Positions 17,205 through 25,571 of a DNA stretch of 64,000 bases are shown here, in pieces; the first letter of the stretch is position 1, and every line of letters starts with the position of its first letter. Below the pieces are notes generated by a model. It was not told where the DNA came from. It did no database searches and saw nothing but the letters and a program-made list of their open reading frames with translations. The translations under genes were made by a program, and so were the position numbers. The stretch is from Paenibacillus uliginis N3/975 (GTDB lineage: Bacteria > Bacillota > Bacilli > Paenibacillales > Paenibacillaceae): assembly GCF_900177425.1 (NCBI RefSeq), contig NZ_LT840184.1, positions 78,308 to 142,307 of the forward strand, in the 5' to 3' direction.

Positions 17205-18140
17205 TCAGCTACCAAGAAATGATTTTTTAAAGAAGTCCAGCTGGAAGTCGAGCGTAAGCGGATCATTGAAGTAGAACTCATTCATATTGACCTCAAACAC
17301 TTGATTGTTCTTCACAGCGGGAATGTTCTTGTACGTTTCGGTTTCCTGGAAGGAGTTATCCTGACCTGGGTCTTTGCTCAGAATGACGTAATCACCTGCG
17401 AATTCCGGGAGAACTTCTGAAGATAGGGCATAATAGCCAGCTTCGAGCGCCGTTTCTTTTACCTTCTCCGGCATGTTCAGCTTCATTTCCTGGAACAGAA
17501 TTTCAGTACCGCGGCCCCAATTGTCGCCGTAGACGTACAGTTGTTTATCGAAATTTTCGATAACGGATACGGTCTTGTCCGGACCGATTTTAGCTTTGAT
17601 GTCTTCTCCGACTTTCGCCGCACGTTTCTTAAAGTCATCTACCCATGCAGCAGCTTCCTTCTCTTTGTTGAGCAATTTACCAATTTCCAGATGCTGTGTC
17701 AGGTAGTCTACTTTACCGTAGGTGTACGTTACGGTCGGCGCAATTTCTTTTAATTTATCAACATTGTTAATACTGGACAGACCAATGATCAGATCGGGAT
17801 CGAGCTCGATGATTTTCTCAAGGCTTTCATCGCTCACTTCCGGAACATCTTTTAGTTGTGGTTCAAAGCGAGGATTTTTCTTGGACCAGGAATCGACGCC
17901 GACAACGTTAACGCCAAGTGACATAACGTTCCCTGTAAAACTGGACAGCACGACGACACGCTGCGGATCAGCAGGAACCTCAACAGGACCATTCTCCGAT
18001 TGGTATGTTATGGTTGATGACTCGTTTTTTTCTTTATCGTTAGGGGTTGCGTTCCCCTCTTTATTAGTTGACGGATTACCGCAGGCACTAAGAGCCAGCA
18101 GTAACAGTAGAATGAACGGGATGTATATTTTTTTTCTCAT
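17205..18140 (-). CDS. Siderophore-binding lipoprotein (YfiY/FhuD-like)
   Basis: A 311-residue class III binding protein with signal peptide and lipobox LSAC (Cys near residue 20) and the two-lobed Fe-siderophore domain (PQRVVVLSSFTGNVMSLGV; LDPDLIIGLSS). It captures ferric siderophore outside and passes it to the FecCD permeases. The start codon lies inside the upstream ATPase gene: the two frames overlap by 53 bases, with AAAGGAGA for this gene located in the ATPase coding sequence. Such a long overlap is uncommon but both frames look intact. Confidence 0.9.
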   Translation of the reverse strand: MRKKIYIPFILLLLLALSACGNPSTNKEGNATPNDKEKNESSTITYQSENGPVEVPADPQRVVVLSSFTGNVMSLGVNVVGVDSWSKKNPRFEPQLKDVPEVSDESLEKIIELDPDLIIGLSSINNVDKLKEIAPTVTYTYGKVDYLTQHLEIGKLLNKEKEAAAWVDDFKKRAAKVGEDIKAKIGPDKTVSVIENFDKQLYVYGDNWGRGTEILFQEMKLNMPEKVKETALEAGYYALSSEVLPEFAGDYVILSKDPGQDNSFQETETYKNIPAVKNNQVFEVNMNEFYFNDPLTLDFQLDFFKKSFLGS

Positions 18141-18939
18141 GTTGTGTAGTTTCTCCTTTTAGTAAGTTGTATGTGATACACATCGGTTTACCCGTTCGGG
18201 GATCCTTGCCAATTTCGGCATCAATCTGAAACACCTTTCGCAGCACATCATGATGGATCACTTCCTCGCAGCTTCCGGATTTGACGATTTCACCGTCTTT
18301 CATGGCGATGATATAGTCGGCAAAACGGGCGGCCTGATTCAGGTCATGCAAAACCATGACGATGGTGCGTTCTTGCTCTAGATTTAGCTTTTGCAGCAGC
18401 TCCAGAACTTCCAGCTGGTGCGCCAAATCCAGGTAGGTAGTGGGCTCATCCAGAAAAATAATGTCTGTTTCCTGGGCTAAAGCCATGGCAATCCAGACCC
18501 GCTGACGCTGTCCTCCGGACAAGGCATCTACAGGGCGGAACTTAAATTCTATGGTTCCTGTCACCTCAAGAGCCCAGTCGATGACTTCGTAATCTTTTTT
18601 CGTTAAACGACCGAAGCCTTTCTGGTATGGAAAGCGGCCGTAGGATACAAGCTCGCCGACGGTGAGTCCGCTGGCACTTTCGGGTGACTGGGGGAGAATC
18701 GCCATCTTTCTGGCTAGGGCTTTGGTGTCTTCTTTAGCGATATGTTTTCCATCCAACAGGATCGTTCCGTCTTGATGTGAGATAATGCGCGTAATGGCTT
18801 TTAACAGTGTTGATTTACCACAGCCATTGGCCCCGATAATCGTGGTGATTTTTTTGTCGGGAATCTTCACACTAAGCCGCTTCACAATGAGACGTTCACC
18901 ATAGCCAATGCTTAAGTCCTCTGTATATAGGCGAGTCAT
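18088..18939 (-). CDS. Ferric siderophore ABC ATPase (FecE/YusV-like)
   Basis: A 283-residue ATPase with Walker A GANGCGKST (about residue 36), signature LSGGQRQRVWIA, Walker B IIFLDEPTTYLDL and the H-loop MVLHDLNQ. First gene of the iron operon, with GGAGG before the ATG. The last 18 or so residues are read in the overlap with the lipoprotein gene. It powers the FecCD permeases encoded downstream and is under a perfect Fur box 41 bp upstream. Confidence 0.93.
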   Translation of the reverse strand: MTRLYTEDLSIGYGERLIVKRLSVKIPDKKITTIIGANGCGKSTLLKAITRIISHQDGTILLDGKHIAKEDTKALARKMAILPQSPESASGLTVGELVSYGRFPYQKGFGRLTKKDYEVIDWALEVTGTIEFKFRPVDALSGGQRQRVWIAMALAQETDIIFLDEPTTYLDLAHQLEVLELLQKLNLEQERTIVMVLHDLNQAARFADYIIAMKDGEIVKSGSCEEVIHHDVLRKVFQIDAEIGKDPRTGKPMCITYNLLKGETTQHEKKNIHPVHSTVTAGS

Positions 18940-18979
18940 TAGGGAACCTCCATTTAAATTGATTAAAGATTGGTTTTGT

Positions 18980-18994
18980 TGATAATGATTATCA
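18980..18994. promoter_or_regulatory. Fur box of the siderophore operon
   Basis: TGATAATGATTATCA is a perfect 7-1-7 Fur box. It lies just downstream of the minus-strand promoter, so iron-loaded Fur should block the uptake operon. Confidence 0.93.
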
Positions 18995-19011
18995 GTTTCA
19001 CTACTTTTATT

Positions 19012-19040
19012 ACTTTAAAGTTATGCAATTATGTTGTCAA
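19012..19040 (-). promoter_or_regulatory. Promoter of the siderophore operon
   Basis: Minus-strand TTGACA (19035-19040), 17-bp spacer, TAAAGT (19012-19017), with the Fur box about 18 bp further downstream. Confidence 0.6.
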
Positions 19041-19053
19041 CCTCTAATTTTAG

Positions 19054-19082
19054 TTGTAAAAAGAGCGGAATGAGATTATATT
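19054..19082 (+). promoter_or_regulatory. Promoter of the ferredoxin reductase gene
   Basis: TTGTAA (19054-19059), 17-bp spacer, TATATT (19077-19082), with a Fur box immediately after. Confidence 0.55.
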
Positions 19083-19086
19083 GTAT

Positions 19087-19101
19087 TGAGAATGATAATC
19101 A
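19087..19101. promoter_or_regulatory. Fur box of the ferredoxin reductase gene
   Basis: TGAGAATGATAATCA differs from the 7-1-7 Fur consensus at one position in each half and sits at the likely transcription start. Confidence 0.75.
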
Positions 19102-19130
19102 TTAACAATTATTTCAGGGGGTGGGCGATT

Positions 19131-20180
19131 GTGGAACAACAAGATTTGTTTGATGTGACGATAATCGGAGGAGGGCCTGCAGGGCTTTACTCTGCTTTTT
19201 ATAGTGGGCTTCGGGAGATGAAAGCGAAGATCATTGAGTATCAGCCGCATTTGGGCGGTAAAATACATGTGTATCCGGAAAAAATGATCTGGGATGTTGG
19301 TGGACTTACGCCGGTTACCGGAGCAAAACTCATTGAACAATTGATTGAGCAGGGATTAACCTTTAATCCGGAAGTGCATCTTAATGAGAAAGTGGAGTCG
19401 ATTACACGGAACGATGACGGAATATTCGTATTACATACCGTTTCAGGACAGAAGCATTATTCAAAAACGGTGATCGTTGCTGTCGGAGGCGGGATTCTCA
19501 ATCCGCAAAAGCTTGAGATCGAAGGAGCAGAAAGATTTGAAGTGTCTAACCTAAATTACACGGTGAAATCTTTAAAGCGGTTTAAGGATAAAACGGTAAT
19601 TATTTCAGGGGGAGGCAACTCGGCCATCGATTGGGCCAATGAACTTGAACCGATTGCTAAGAAAGTTTATCTGACCTATCGAAAAAGTACACTGGCAGGA
19701 CATGAGGCTCAAGCAGCGCAGCTGATGAACAGTTCGGCAGTTTGTTGTTTGAATACGTCGATCACCAAGCTGATCGCTGGTGCCAATCATGAAACGATCG
19801 AGCGAGTGGAGCTCACGAATCATGAGACGGGTGAGGTAACGACATTATCCATCGATGAAGTAATTATCAATCATGGATACGAGCGGGATAAAACCTTGCT
19901 TGAGAACAGTGAGCTTAATATTGAAATAGCGGATCAATATTACATTGCAGGCGATGCCAATAGTGCCTCATCGATTGAGGGGCTATATGCGGCAGGAGAC
20001 ATTCTGAAGCACGACGGGAAGCTACATCTTATTGCAGGAGCCTTCCAGGATGCAGCTAACGCTGTTAACCAAGCGAAGCAGTATATCCAACCCGATGCGT
20101 ACAAGTCGGGTATGGTATCCTCACACAATGATTTATTTAAACAGCGTAACCGGGAACTCGTAAAAGAGATGATGCGCTAG
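19131..20180 (+). CDS. Ferredoxin/flavodoxin-NADP+ reductase, thioredoxin-reductase-like
   Basis: About 349 residues from GTG 19131, chosen for AGGGGGTGG upstream; the longer frame from 19086 would begin inside the Fur box. FAD-binding GGGPAGLYSAF near residue 14 and NADP-binding GGGNSAIDWANE near residue 165 are clear, but the CxxC of thioredoxin reductases is absent, the mark of the YumC/YcgT group. It supplies electrons to ferredoxin or flavodoxin. Fur control fits B. subtilis ycgT and suggests a role in iron release from siderophores or in iron-limited electron transfer. Confidence 0.88.
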   Translation: MEQQDLFDVTIIGGGPAGLYSAFYSGLREMKAKIIEYQPHLGGKIHVYPEKMIWDVGGLTPVTGAKLIEQLIEQGLTFNPEVHLNEKVESITRNDDGIFVLHTVSGQKHYSKTVIVAVGGGILNPQKLEIEGAERFEVSNLNYTVKSLKRFKDKTVIISGGGNSAIDWANELEPIAKKVYLTYRKSTLAGHEAQAAQLMNSSAVCCLNTSITKLIAGANHETIERVELTNHETGEVTTLSIDEVIINHGYERDKTLLENSELNIEIADQYYIAGDANSASSIEGLYAAGDILKHDGKLHLIAGAFQDAANAVNQAKQYIQPDAYKSGMVSSHNDLFKQRNRELVKEMMR

Positions 20181-20219
20181 AGCCGATGCATAAAGTGGTG
20201 AATAGAGTTGGGAACAAAC

Positions 20220-20252
20220 AGACATGGTCTTCATTAGATCATGTCTTTTTTC
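20220..20252 (+). terminator. Terminator after the ferredoxin reductase
   Basis: AGACATGGTC pairs with GATCATGTCT (one G-T), followed by T. Confidence 0.8.
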
Positions 20253-20327
20253 TTGTCGTTATAGCGGTGTTATATAAGCTATTAAAATGAAACTTCATTG
20301 GCTCTTTGGGGCTGATGAAGTTTTTTG

Positions 20328-20356
20328 TGTAACTTTTGGCAGGGTCAATACGTGTA
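20328..20356 (+). promoter_or_regulatory. ECF-type promoter candidate (autoregulation)
   Basis: TGTAAC (20328-20333), 17-bp spacer and CGTGTA (20351-20356) resemble the TGAAAC / CGTC pattern of ECF sigma promoters, just upstream of an ECF sigma gene. Confidence 0.4.
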
Positions 20357-20375
20357 TAGGGTGAGGGGGGAGGCA

Positions 20376-20876
20376 ATGAAACGAGACGACTTGGACCGGA
20401 TCTATCAAAAATATATGAAAGACGTTTATCGTTACTTGTACTCTCTCTGCCGGGATCATCATATGACCGAGGATATACTGCAGGAAACCTTTTACCGCGC
20501 ATATTTGCACTTGGAAAACTGCAAGGATGATCAAGTAAAGCCGTGGCTGTTCCGAGTGGCTTATCATGCGTTCATAGATGCAAAGCGGAAAAACAAACGC
20601 ACCATAATTCAGGATATCGGATTTTTCAACACATTATCTCAGCCTAGTACGTTGGAGAAGCAAGTAATGGAGCAAGAACGGTGGGACGAACTGAAGCTGG
20701 CGATCGACGAGTTGCCGGAACAACAGAAGCAGGCCATTTTACTGTATGAATTTCACCAGATGTCATATCAGGAGGCATCGGATCTGATGAAGGTGGGGCT
20801 GTCTCATTTTAAAATACTACTGTTTCGTGCGAGACAAAAACTTCGGCAACAGAAAGGGAAGGGTGGGTCAGAATGA
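20376..20876 (+). CDS. ECF RNA polymerase sigma factor
   Basis: A 166-residue sigma-70 factor with region 2 (YRYLYSLCRDHHMTEDILQE, about residues 15-45) and region 4 (DELPEQQKQAILLYEFHQMSYQEASDLM, about 110-145). ATG 20376 follows GGGGGGAGG; the upstream frame to 20325 lacks a site. The gene overlaps the next (ATGA), a membrane anti-sigma factor, so it should be held inactive until an envelope signal arrives, as with SigM/SigW/SigY types. Confidence 0.9.
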   Translation: MKRDDLDRIYQKYMKDVYRYLYSLCRDHHMTEDILQETFYRAYLHLENCKDDQVKPWLFRVAYHAFIDAKRKNKRTIIQDIGFFNTLSQPSTLEKQVMEQERWDELKLAIDELPEQQKQAILLYEFHQMSYQEASDLMKVGLSHFKILLFRARQKLRQQKGKGGSE

Positions 20877-22003
20877 GTGACGATTTTCGGCGGAAACTAC
20901 AGGATTACGAAGAAGGTAAGCTGTCTGAAGAGGAACGGGTGGAGATCGAGAAAGAGCTTGAGAAAATGGAAGCCTATCAGGCGCATTTGGATGAGTTGCT
21001 GGGGAAGGAGCGTGCCGGGACCGACAATCAGGCAGAGACGCGTCTCGAAGGGGAAATTATACGGCGAGGGAAATGGAAAGCGCGTTTGAATACGGTTTTA
21101 AGTGTGTTGGTCATATTCATTTTGGTTTCGTGGGCCAGTAATATTTTTAGTTCTATTTATTATGGTGAGGGTAACCCTAGCCGAAGGGAAATCTATAGTG
21201 ATGTGGCTTCTTTTGCGATCGCGGTAACCCACCCGAATGTGAGTGTTTTCTTAAACAGTAATACGAATGGATTTTTCAATTTTGAGCTGACCGGGGATAT
21301 GAAAAAGCAGGTGGGTGACGAAAGGTATAAGATTGGCGATTACTCGTTGTCCTTTAGGTTTGGAAAACCGAATATACAGCAGATGACATGGTCCAATGAT
21401 TATCAAAATAACAATTATTTTAAGCTTCCTGAAGAAACTTACGAAGATATGGAGCAGGATTGGAGTACATTAGAGAAACTTCCGGAAGGAACCGTAGCCG
21501 AAGCCTATGTATCATTGGACCGTTTTTTTTCGACCGATGAGATATTGAAGCAGTTAGAGGGCAAGAACATGGATCCCGTATGGTTTGCGGTAGATGCCGG
21601 GTTAGAGGAGAATGATCTGATCGGATTTCCTTATAACCCGATGTGGCACCACGATGATTTAACGATTACGAGCTACAAGGAAGAGAAATCAGGCTGGTTT
21701 GGCAAAACGGTTATGCAGGGAGGCGCTTATCCGCCTGTTGAGGAATACGGAAGCGGTGATTTGAGAAATGAGAATTTCATAAAAACACTTCGATTGATGC
21801 AAGATCACTCGTCCATTACCCGGAGGATTGCTCCGTTCCTAAATATCGAACAAGTCACGCAGTATGTTGAGTCGAATGGTGTTAACATCTATGGAGTTGT
21901 GATTACGGGACCGACAAAAGAGCTGTTAAAGCTCAAGAAAGAGCCCTGGGTAAGGGATATTCATATGGGAGAAGCCCATTTATGGAATTGGCAGGATAGA
22001 TAA
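20873..22003 (+). CDS. Membrane anti-sigma factor
   Basis: A 376-residue protein with a short charged cytosolic N-terminus (residues 1-70, LQDYEEGKLSEEERVEIE), one membrane segment near residues 75-97 (LNTVLSVLVIFILVSWAS), and an outside domain of about 270 residues. The region around the membrane segment resembles the sigma-regulator N-terminal domain. Start overlaps the sigma stop by four bases, so the two are translationally coupled. It is expected to bind the sigma factor at the membrane. The outside domain is large for a simple anchor and may be the sensor; its ligand is unknown. Confidence 0.78.
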   Translation: MSDDFRRKLQDYEEGKLSEEERVEIEKELEKMEAYQAHLDELLGKERAGTDNQAETRLEGEIIRRGKWKARLNTVLSVLVIFILVSWASNIFSSIYYGEGNPSRREIYSDVASFAIAVTHPNVSVFLNSNTNGFFNFELTGDMKKQVGDERYKIGDYSLSFRFGKPNIQQMTWSNDYQNNNYFKLPEETYEDMEQDWSTLEKLPEGTVAEAYVSLDRFFSTDEILKQLEGKNMDPVWFAVDAGLEENDLIGFPYNPMWHHDDLTITSYKEEKSGWFGKTVMQGGAYPPVEEYGSGDLRNENFIKTLRLMQDHSSITRRIAPFLNIEQVTQYVESNGVNIYGVVITGPTKELLKLKKEPWVRDIHMGEAHLWNWQDR

Positions 22004-22051
22004 TAAATTAGAAAATAATGGTTAGAATTCAAAATCGACTGGAACACCAGA

Positions 22052-22094
22052 GATTCAATGTACAGCCTTAGGCTATGGCATTGGATCTTTTTTT
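22052..22094 (+). terminator. Terminator after the anti-sigma gene
   Basis: GATTCAATG pairs with CATTGGATC and AGCCT with AGGCT inside, followed by seven T. Confidence 0.75.
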
Positions 22095-22097
22095 GTT

Positions 22098-22137
22098 AGC
22101 TTCCGAAGTCCAGTTAGACTTCGGAAGCTGCTCTTTT
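22098..22137 (+). terminator. Second hairpin between convergent genes
   Basis: AGCTTCCGAAGTC pairs perfectly with GACTTCGGAAGCT, then GCTCTTTTT. It backs up the first terminator between converging genes. Confidence 0.65.
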
Positions 22138-22140
22138 TGC

Positions 22141-22968
22141 TTAATGCTTCGTAATGACCTCAATGATTGTGTCCCACACTTCCCGTGGTAATTCGTGCCC
22201 TATACCTTCCAGTGTAGTTAGGGAAGCCCCAGGGATGACATCCGCCAGGTGAACACCATGTGCATAAGGAATGATGGGGTCGTCCGTGCCATGGATAACT
22301 TGCGTTGGAACACTGATTTCTGCCGTTCTGCCAAGATAGGATTCACCGCCGGCAATAAGTCCGTGATTATTTAAGCTGGCTGCATTGTCGGAGTGTTCCC
22401 ATTCTTCCTCAGCCAGTCGGGCTATTCTTTCCTCATCAAAAGGATATTTTCGACCGGTAAGCACGTTCCACCTACCGATCGTAAATTGAATAAACGCTTG
22501 CTTATCCGACAAGTCCATGGCGGCATTCTCGGCGAAATACTTCATCACCTTTTCCTCGATCTCGGGCAGATGAGAGGCAAAGTTCGAAGTCATTATGAGC
22601 GTAATGGCGGACACTCTGTCCGGATGACGCAGAGCAATCATTTGGGTTAGCATCCCGCCCATGGACATGCCCACGATATGCGCCTTTTCGATTGCGTAGG
22701 CATCCAGGATGTGTATAGCATCATCCGCCATGTCCTCAAAGGTGTATTCCGGATGGCCCGGTTCATACGTTGTAGAGCGGCCCACATCACGGTTATCATA
22801 ACGGATCACAAACCGGCCTGTGTCGCCTAAACGTTGACAAAATTCTTTTTCCCACCAAATCATGGAGGACTGAGCTCCCATGATGAGTAAAACAGCTGGA
22901 TCGCTGCTGTTTCCGAAGCTTTCCGTATAGATGTGGATTCCGTTACTTTCAATTCGTTGTTTCTTCAT
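22141..22968 (-). CDS. Alpha/beta hydrolase
   Basis: A 275-residue soluble hydrolase. The oxyanion region is LLIMGAQSSMIWWE (HG replaced by MG, as in the aclacinomycin methylesterase/haloperoxidase-like group), nucleophile GMSMGG near residue 105, acid Asp in VIHGTDDPIIPY and catalytic His in EGIGHELPRE. ATG 22968 has GGAGGG upstream. The sequence resembles RdmC-like esterases, but substrate is unknown. A terminator-like hairpin lies in front of the gene and could attenuate it. Confidence 0.83.
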   Translation of the reverse strand: MKKQRIESNGIHIYTESFGNSSDPAVLLIMGAQSSMIWWEKEFCQRLGDTGRFVIRYDNRDVGRSTTYEPGHPEYTFEDMADDAIHILDAYAIEKAHIVGMSMGGMLTQMIALRHPDRVSAITLIMTSNFASHLPEIEEKVMKYFAENAAMDLSDKQAFIQFTIGRWNVLTGRKYPFDEERIARLAEEEWEHSDNAASLNNHGLIAGGESYLGRTAEISVPTQVIHGTDDPIIPYAHGVHLADVIPGASLTTLEGIGHELPREVWDTIIEVITKH

Positions 22969-23001
22969 AGATAATTCCCTCCACGGTAATAAAAATAAAA
23001 A

Positions 23002-23022
23002 ACACAGGCAAAGTGCCTGTGT
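23002..23022 (-). terminator. Hairpin and T tract upstream of the hydrolase
   Basis: On the minus strand ACACAGGCA pairs with TGCCTGTGT around a 3-base loop, then TTTTTTATTTTT, and the ribosome binding site of the hydrolase follows. It could be a distal terminator of the YhhN gene or an attenuator in the hydrolase leader. The rest of the 22969-23310 gap holds a possible minus-strand TATAAT near 23117 and no gene. Confidence 0.6.
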
Positions 23023-23310
23023 CACCAGTAGTCGGAAAAAGACAACAAATAAAAGAACATCTCAGGATGCTATATATGTCTTGAAGCGACATAAAGTCCC
23101 GTTCATGGTTCCGTTATTATATATCATCAAATAAGGTTAGTTACCTGTAGGTAGACCATTTTCCGATTACATGCACACACAGCACAGCCCAAATCAAGTG
23201 CTATTATCTCAATGCGCAATGAACAATCGAAAAATTAGTTAACCACACGTAACCCTCCGTTCCTATGAATTAATGCCATGGTAACATAACACGGTGTATA
23301 CTAACAACCA

Positions 23311-23985
23311 TTAATTTACAGGAAAATGTCTGGCTGAAGAATATCGGTTCGAACCTTGAAACGCCGCAATGCTCCGTGCAATCAGGAACTGTGCGCTGTA
23401 GTAGGTTGTCATAATGAGCACATCGGAATAAGAAATGTCAGATACAAACATATTCCAGGACAGAATCGAGTCAGAGATCACAAACAGAATGCTTCCGGCG
23501 ATTGCCCACAGGTTGCCGGTCATGATGGCTGACCACAGCATGAGGGATATCACAGTAATGTATGCCAGTACCGGGATGATCAAAGACTCTTGTCCGTTCA
23601 ATTGCAGTGCAGCGATAAGTTCCTTACCGATGAAGAAAGAATACACCGCAATAGGTACGATGCAGGCGAAACGGATGACAGAAAACTTCCATCGGGTAAA
23701 GAAGCCCATCATATAAAACAGATGACCGATCAGGAATGCGGCCAGTCCGAACTCGAACCACCATATGATCAGACCATCGCCCAGCATGCAGAAGAACAAT
23801 CCGGTCAACATCATATAGTGTATACGTGTTTTTGAATAAGGCATATGCAGGTAGGCATAACCGATAATCAGCATCATAGGAATCAACTTGAACAAAGTTT
23901 TGATCGCTACTTGGTCGGATGGAATGAAGAAAATGTAAAGAATGCTCATCAAGAGGATGATCAAAGGCAACCCGTATTTTTTCAT
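23311..23985 (-). CDS. YhhN-family membrane protein (lysoplasmalogenase-like)
   Basis: About 224 residues with eight predicted membrane segments (YGLPLIILLMSILYIFFI at the start; ITVISLMLWSAIM; GSILFVISDSILSWN near the C-terminus). The conserved acidic residues of the family are visible in LGDGLIIW and ISDSILSWN. Human TMEM86B of this family hydrolyses lysoplasmalogens; the bacterial role is not established. ATG 23985 is chosen over an upstream in-frame codon, although GGGGGG is a little distant. Confidence 0.78.
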   Translation of the reverse strand: MKKYGLPLIILLMSILYIFFIPSDQVAIKTLFKLIPMMLIIGYAYLHMPYSKTRIHYMMLTGLFFCMLGDGLIIWWFEFGLAAFLIGHLFYMMGFFTRWKFSVIRFACIVPIAVYSFFIGKELIAALQLNGQESLIIPVLAYITVISLMLWSAIMTGNLWAIAGSILFVISDSILSWNMFVSDISYSDVLIMTTYYSAQFLIARSIAAFQGSNRYSSARHFPVN

Positions 23986-24009
23986 AATAGACACGTCCCC
24001 CCGAAAAAA

Positions 24010-24023
24010 TGTACTGCAGTACA
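24010..24023. promoter_or_regulatory. Perfect 14-bp palindrome upstream of yhhN-like gene
   Basis: TGTACTGCAGTACA lies 25-38 bp before the start codon, where an operator would act. No regulator can be assigned. Confidence 0.35.
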
Positions 24024-24075
24024 CTTCCACCATATGCCCCGGGAATCCTCTTTATATTGAGTTTTTCATAATAAA

Positions 24076-24127
24076 AACAGCCGCGCTATGCAGGACGTAT
24101 CCCGTACCTCACACGGCTGTTTTTTCG
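24076..24127 (-). terminator. Bidirectional terminator after the P-loop ATPase gene
   Basis: AACAGCCG pairs with CGGCTGTT across a 30-base loop, with T runs on both sides. Confidence 0.65.
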
Positions 24128-24154
24128 ATTGAATGTTATTTTTTGTGATTATCG

Positions 24155-25252
24155 TTAAGATTTCTGCGCTATACCGAGAACTTCACGTCGGAGATCCTCC
24201 TTGATCTCTTCAACTTTGTCATGATTAACAAAAGGTACATAGATCTCTTTAAGCAGATCCAATTGTGATTTGGCATTTGTAAGATGCTGGATTGATTCTT
24301 TCATTTTGGCCGAATAACGCTGTTTGAAGTCATTAAGAACTTCGGCATGCTGTTCATCCGTTCCCGGTTGAATGCAGCGTGCATACGTATCGACGATCTC
24401 ATCGGATGGTCGGTCAGGGAAGTACTCATGCGGTGCTGTGCTGTCAAAGATCGCAAATCCGGCTTCTCTCACAATAACCATATCGAGACTGTTCGGATCA
24501 AAACCGCAGTGGTAGATTTCCACATCGAACCCTCGTTCCTCACCGGCTGCTGCTATTTTCTTGAGCATGGTTGATTTGCCGGAACCGGCTCGCCCCTTTA
24601 CGAGATACCTCTTCAAGCCGTTAGTCAGATCGGGGACATAATCCACTGCTCCTTTTGGAGTTGCTGCTCCAAGGAAGCGGTGGTCTACGCGGGGCTGTTT
24701 CTCCAGCTTTTGCTCACCATACAATTGTTGAATATATTCGTCAGTCATCTCATTAGCAGCACCAAAATCCATATTGTGTATATACAGTTTTTCCCAATCA
24801 TCATGTATACGAAGAGCTTCCGCAAAACCGGCGTAGGCATCCTCATGGAACTGCTTTATTTGGAGATTTAGATTTTTAATTTTACTTTGGGAGCCGCTCA
24901 GCCCTTCCAGGTCAATACAGGTATCGTCCAGGTTAAGATACTGGATAGCTGCTCCTGTCTCATCAACGTCCATGCCCCGGAAGGCCGCGCCAGTGATCAT
25001 ACCGGTCTTCAAACCAGGAGCGATCCAACCGTCAATTGAATCATTATCCGAAGCAGAGTGCAGGATCCACAGCTCATAGCCGAGTCGGGACGCTTCGTCT
25101 CCGATAACCTGTATGAGATTCGTATTACCGCTGCCGGGGGAACCATCGACGATAAAAAGAGACTCTATTTCCTGCAGGGAAGAGTGAAGAAGGCTCGTAA
25201 AGCCGCGGGCCGTATTGCCGCTTGTAAAGAAGTTTCTGATGACTTCAGTCAT
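24155..25252 (-). CDS. Tandem P-loop ATPase of the PRK06851 type
   Basis: A 365-residue protein made of two related nucleotide-binding halves. The second half has a standard Walker A (GRAGSGKST, near residue 220). The first reads GSPGSGNTN near residue 37: the catalytic Lys is Asn, so that site is probably dead or binds without hydrolysis. The halves share the motif LYIHNMDFGAAN / YHCGFDPNSLD-like strands. ATG 25252 is preceded by AAAGGTG at a plausible distance. Members of this family are widespread in spore formers but their function is not known to me. Confidence 0.65.
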   Translation of the reverse strand: MTEVIRNFFTSGNTARGFTSLLHSSLQEIESLFIVDGSPGSGNTNLIQVIGDEASRLGYELWILHSASDNDSIDGWIAPGLKTGMITGAAFRGMDVDETGAAIQYLNLDDTCIDLEGLSGSQSKIKNLNLQIKQFHEDAYAGFAEALRIHDDWEKLYIHNMDFGAANEMTDEYIQQLYGEQKLEKQPRVDHRFLGAATPKGAVDYVPDLTNGLKRYLVKGRAGSGKSTMLKKIAAAGEERGFDVEIYHCGFDPNSLDMVIVREAGFAIFDSTAPHEYFPDRPSDEIVDTYARCIQPGTDEQHAEVLNDFKQRYSAKMKESIQHLTNAKSQLDLLKEIYVPFVNHDKVEEIKEDLRREVLGIAQKS

Positions 25253-25571
25253 AACTATCACACCTTTCTAGGCTGCTGTCATGGGTTTACTTCATGGTAT
25301 TATCTTTGGGCGAAAAAGGTGCGGAGTATTCCTGAACGATTCTGTTTCACAAGAGGCAAAGGAAGAGTCAATAACTACCCTTGTGTTCATCATGGAATTT
25401 TGGGACAATAATAATCAGAATATTGATGTATATAGATTGAACTAATGAAATAGAAGAACTTCGGGCGGAGAATAATCCGCATTCGTAGTGATGCTCAGGC
25501 TAAGAATCTTTAGTTCAACATATAGAGTAAGATTAAATTTTACTGTTTTCGTAAAAAGAAAGGACAGATAA

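Noticed and set aside
20325..20375. N-terminal extension of the ECF sigma factor
   Set aside because: It would translate the presumed promoter region and has no ribosome binding site; ATG 20376 follows a strong one.
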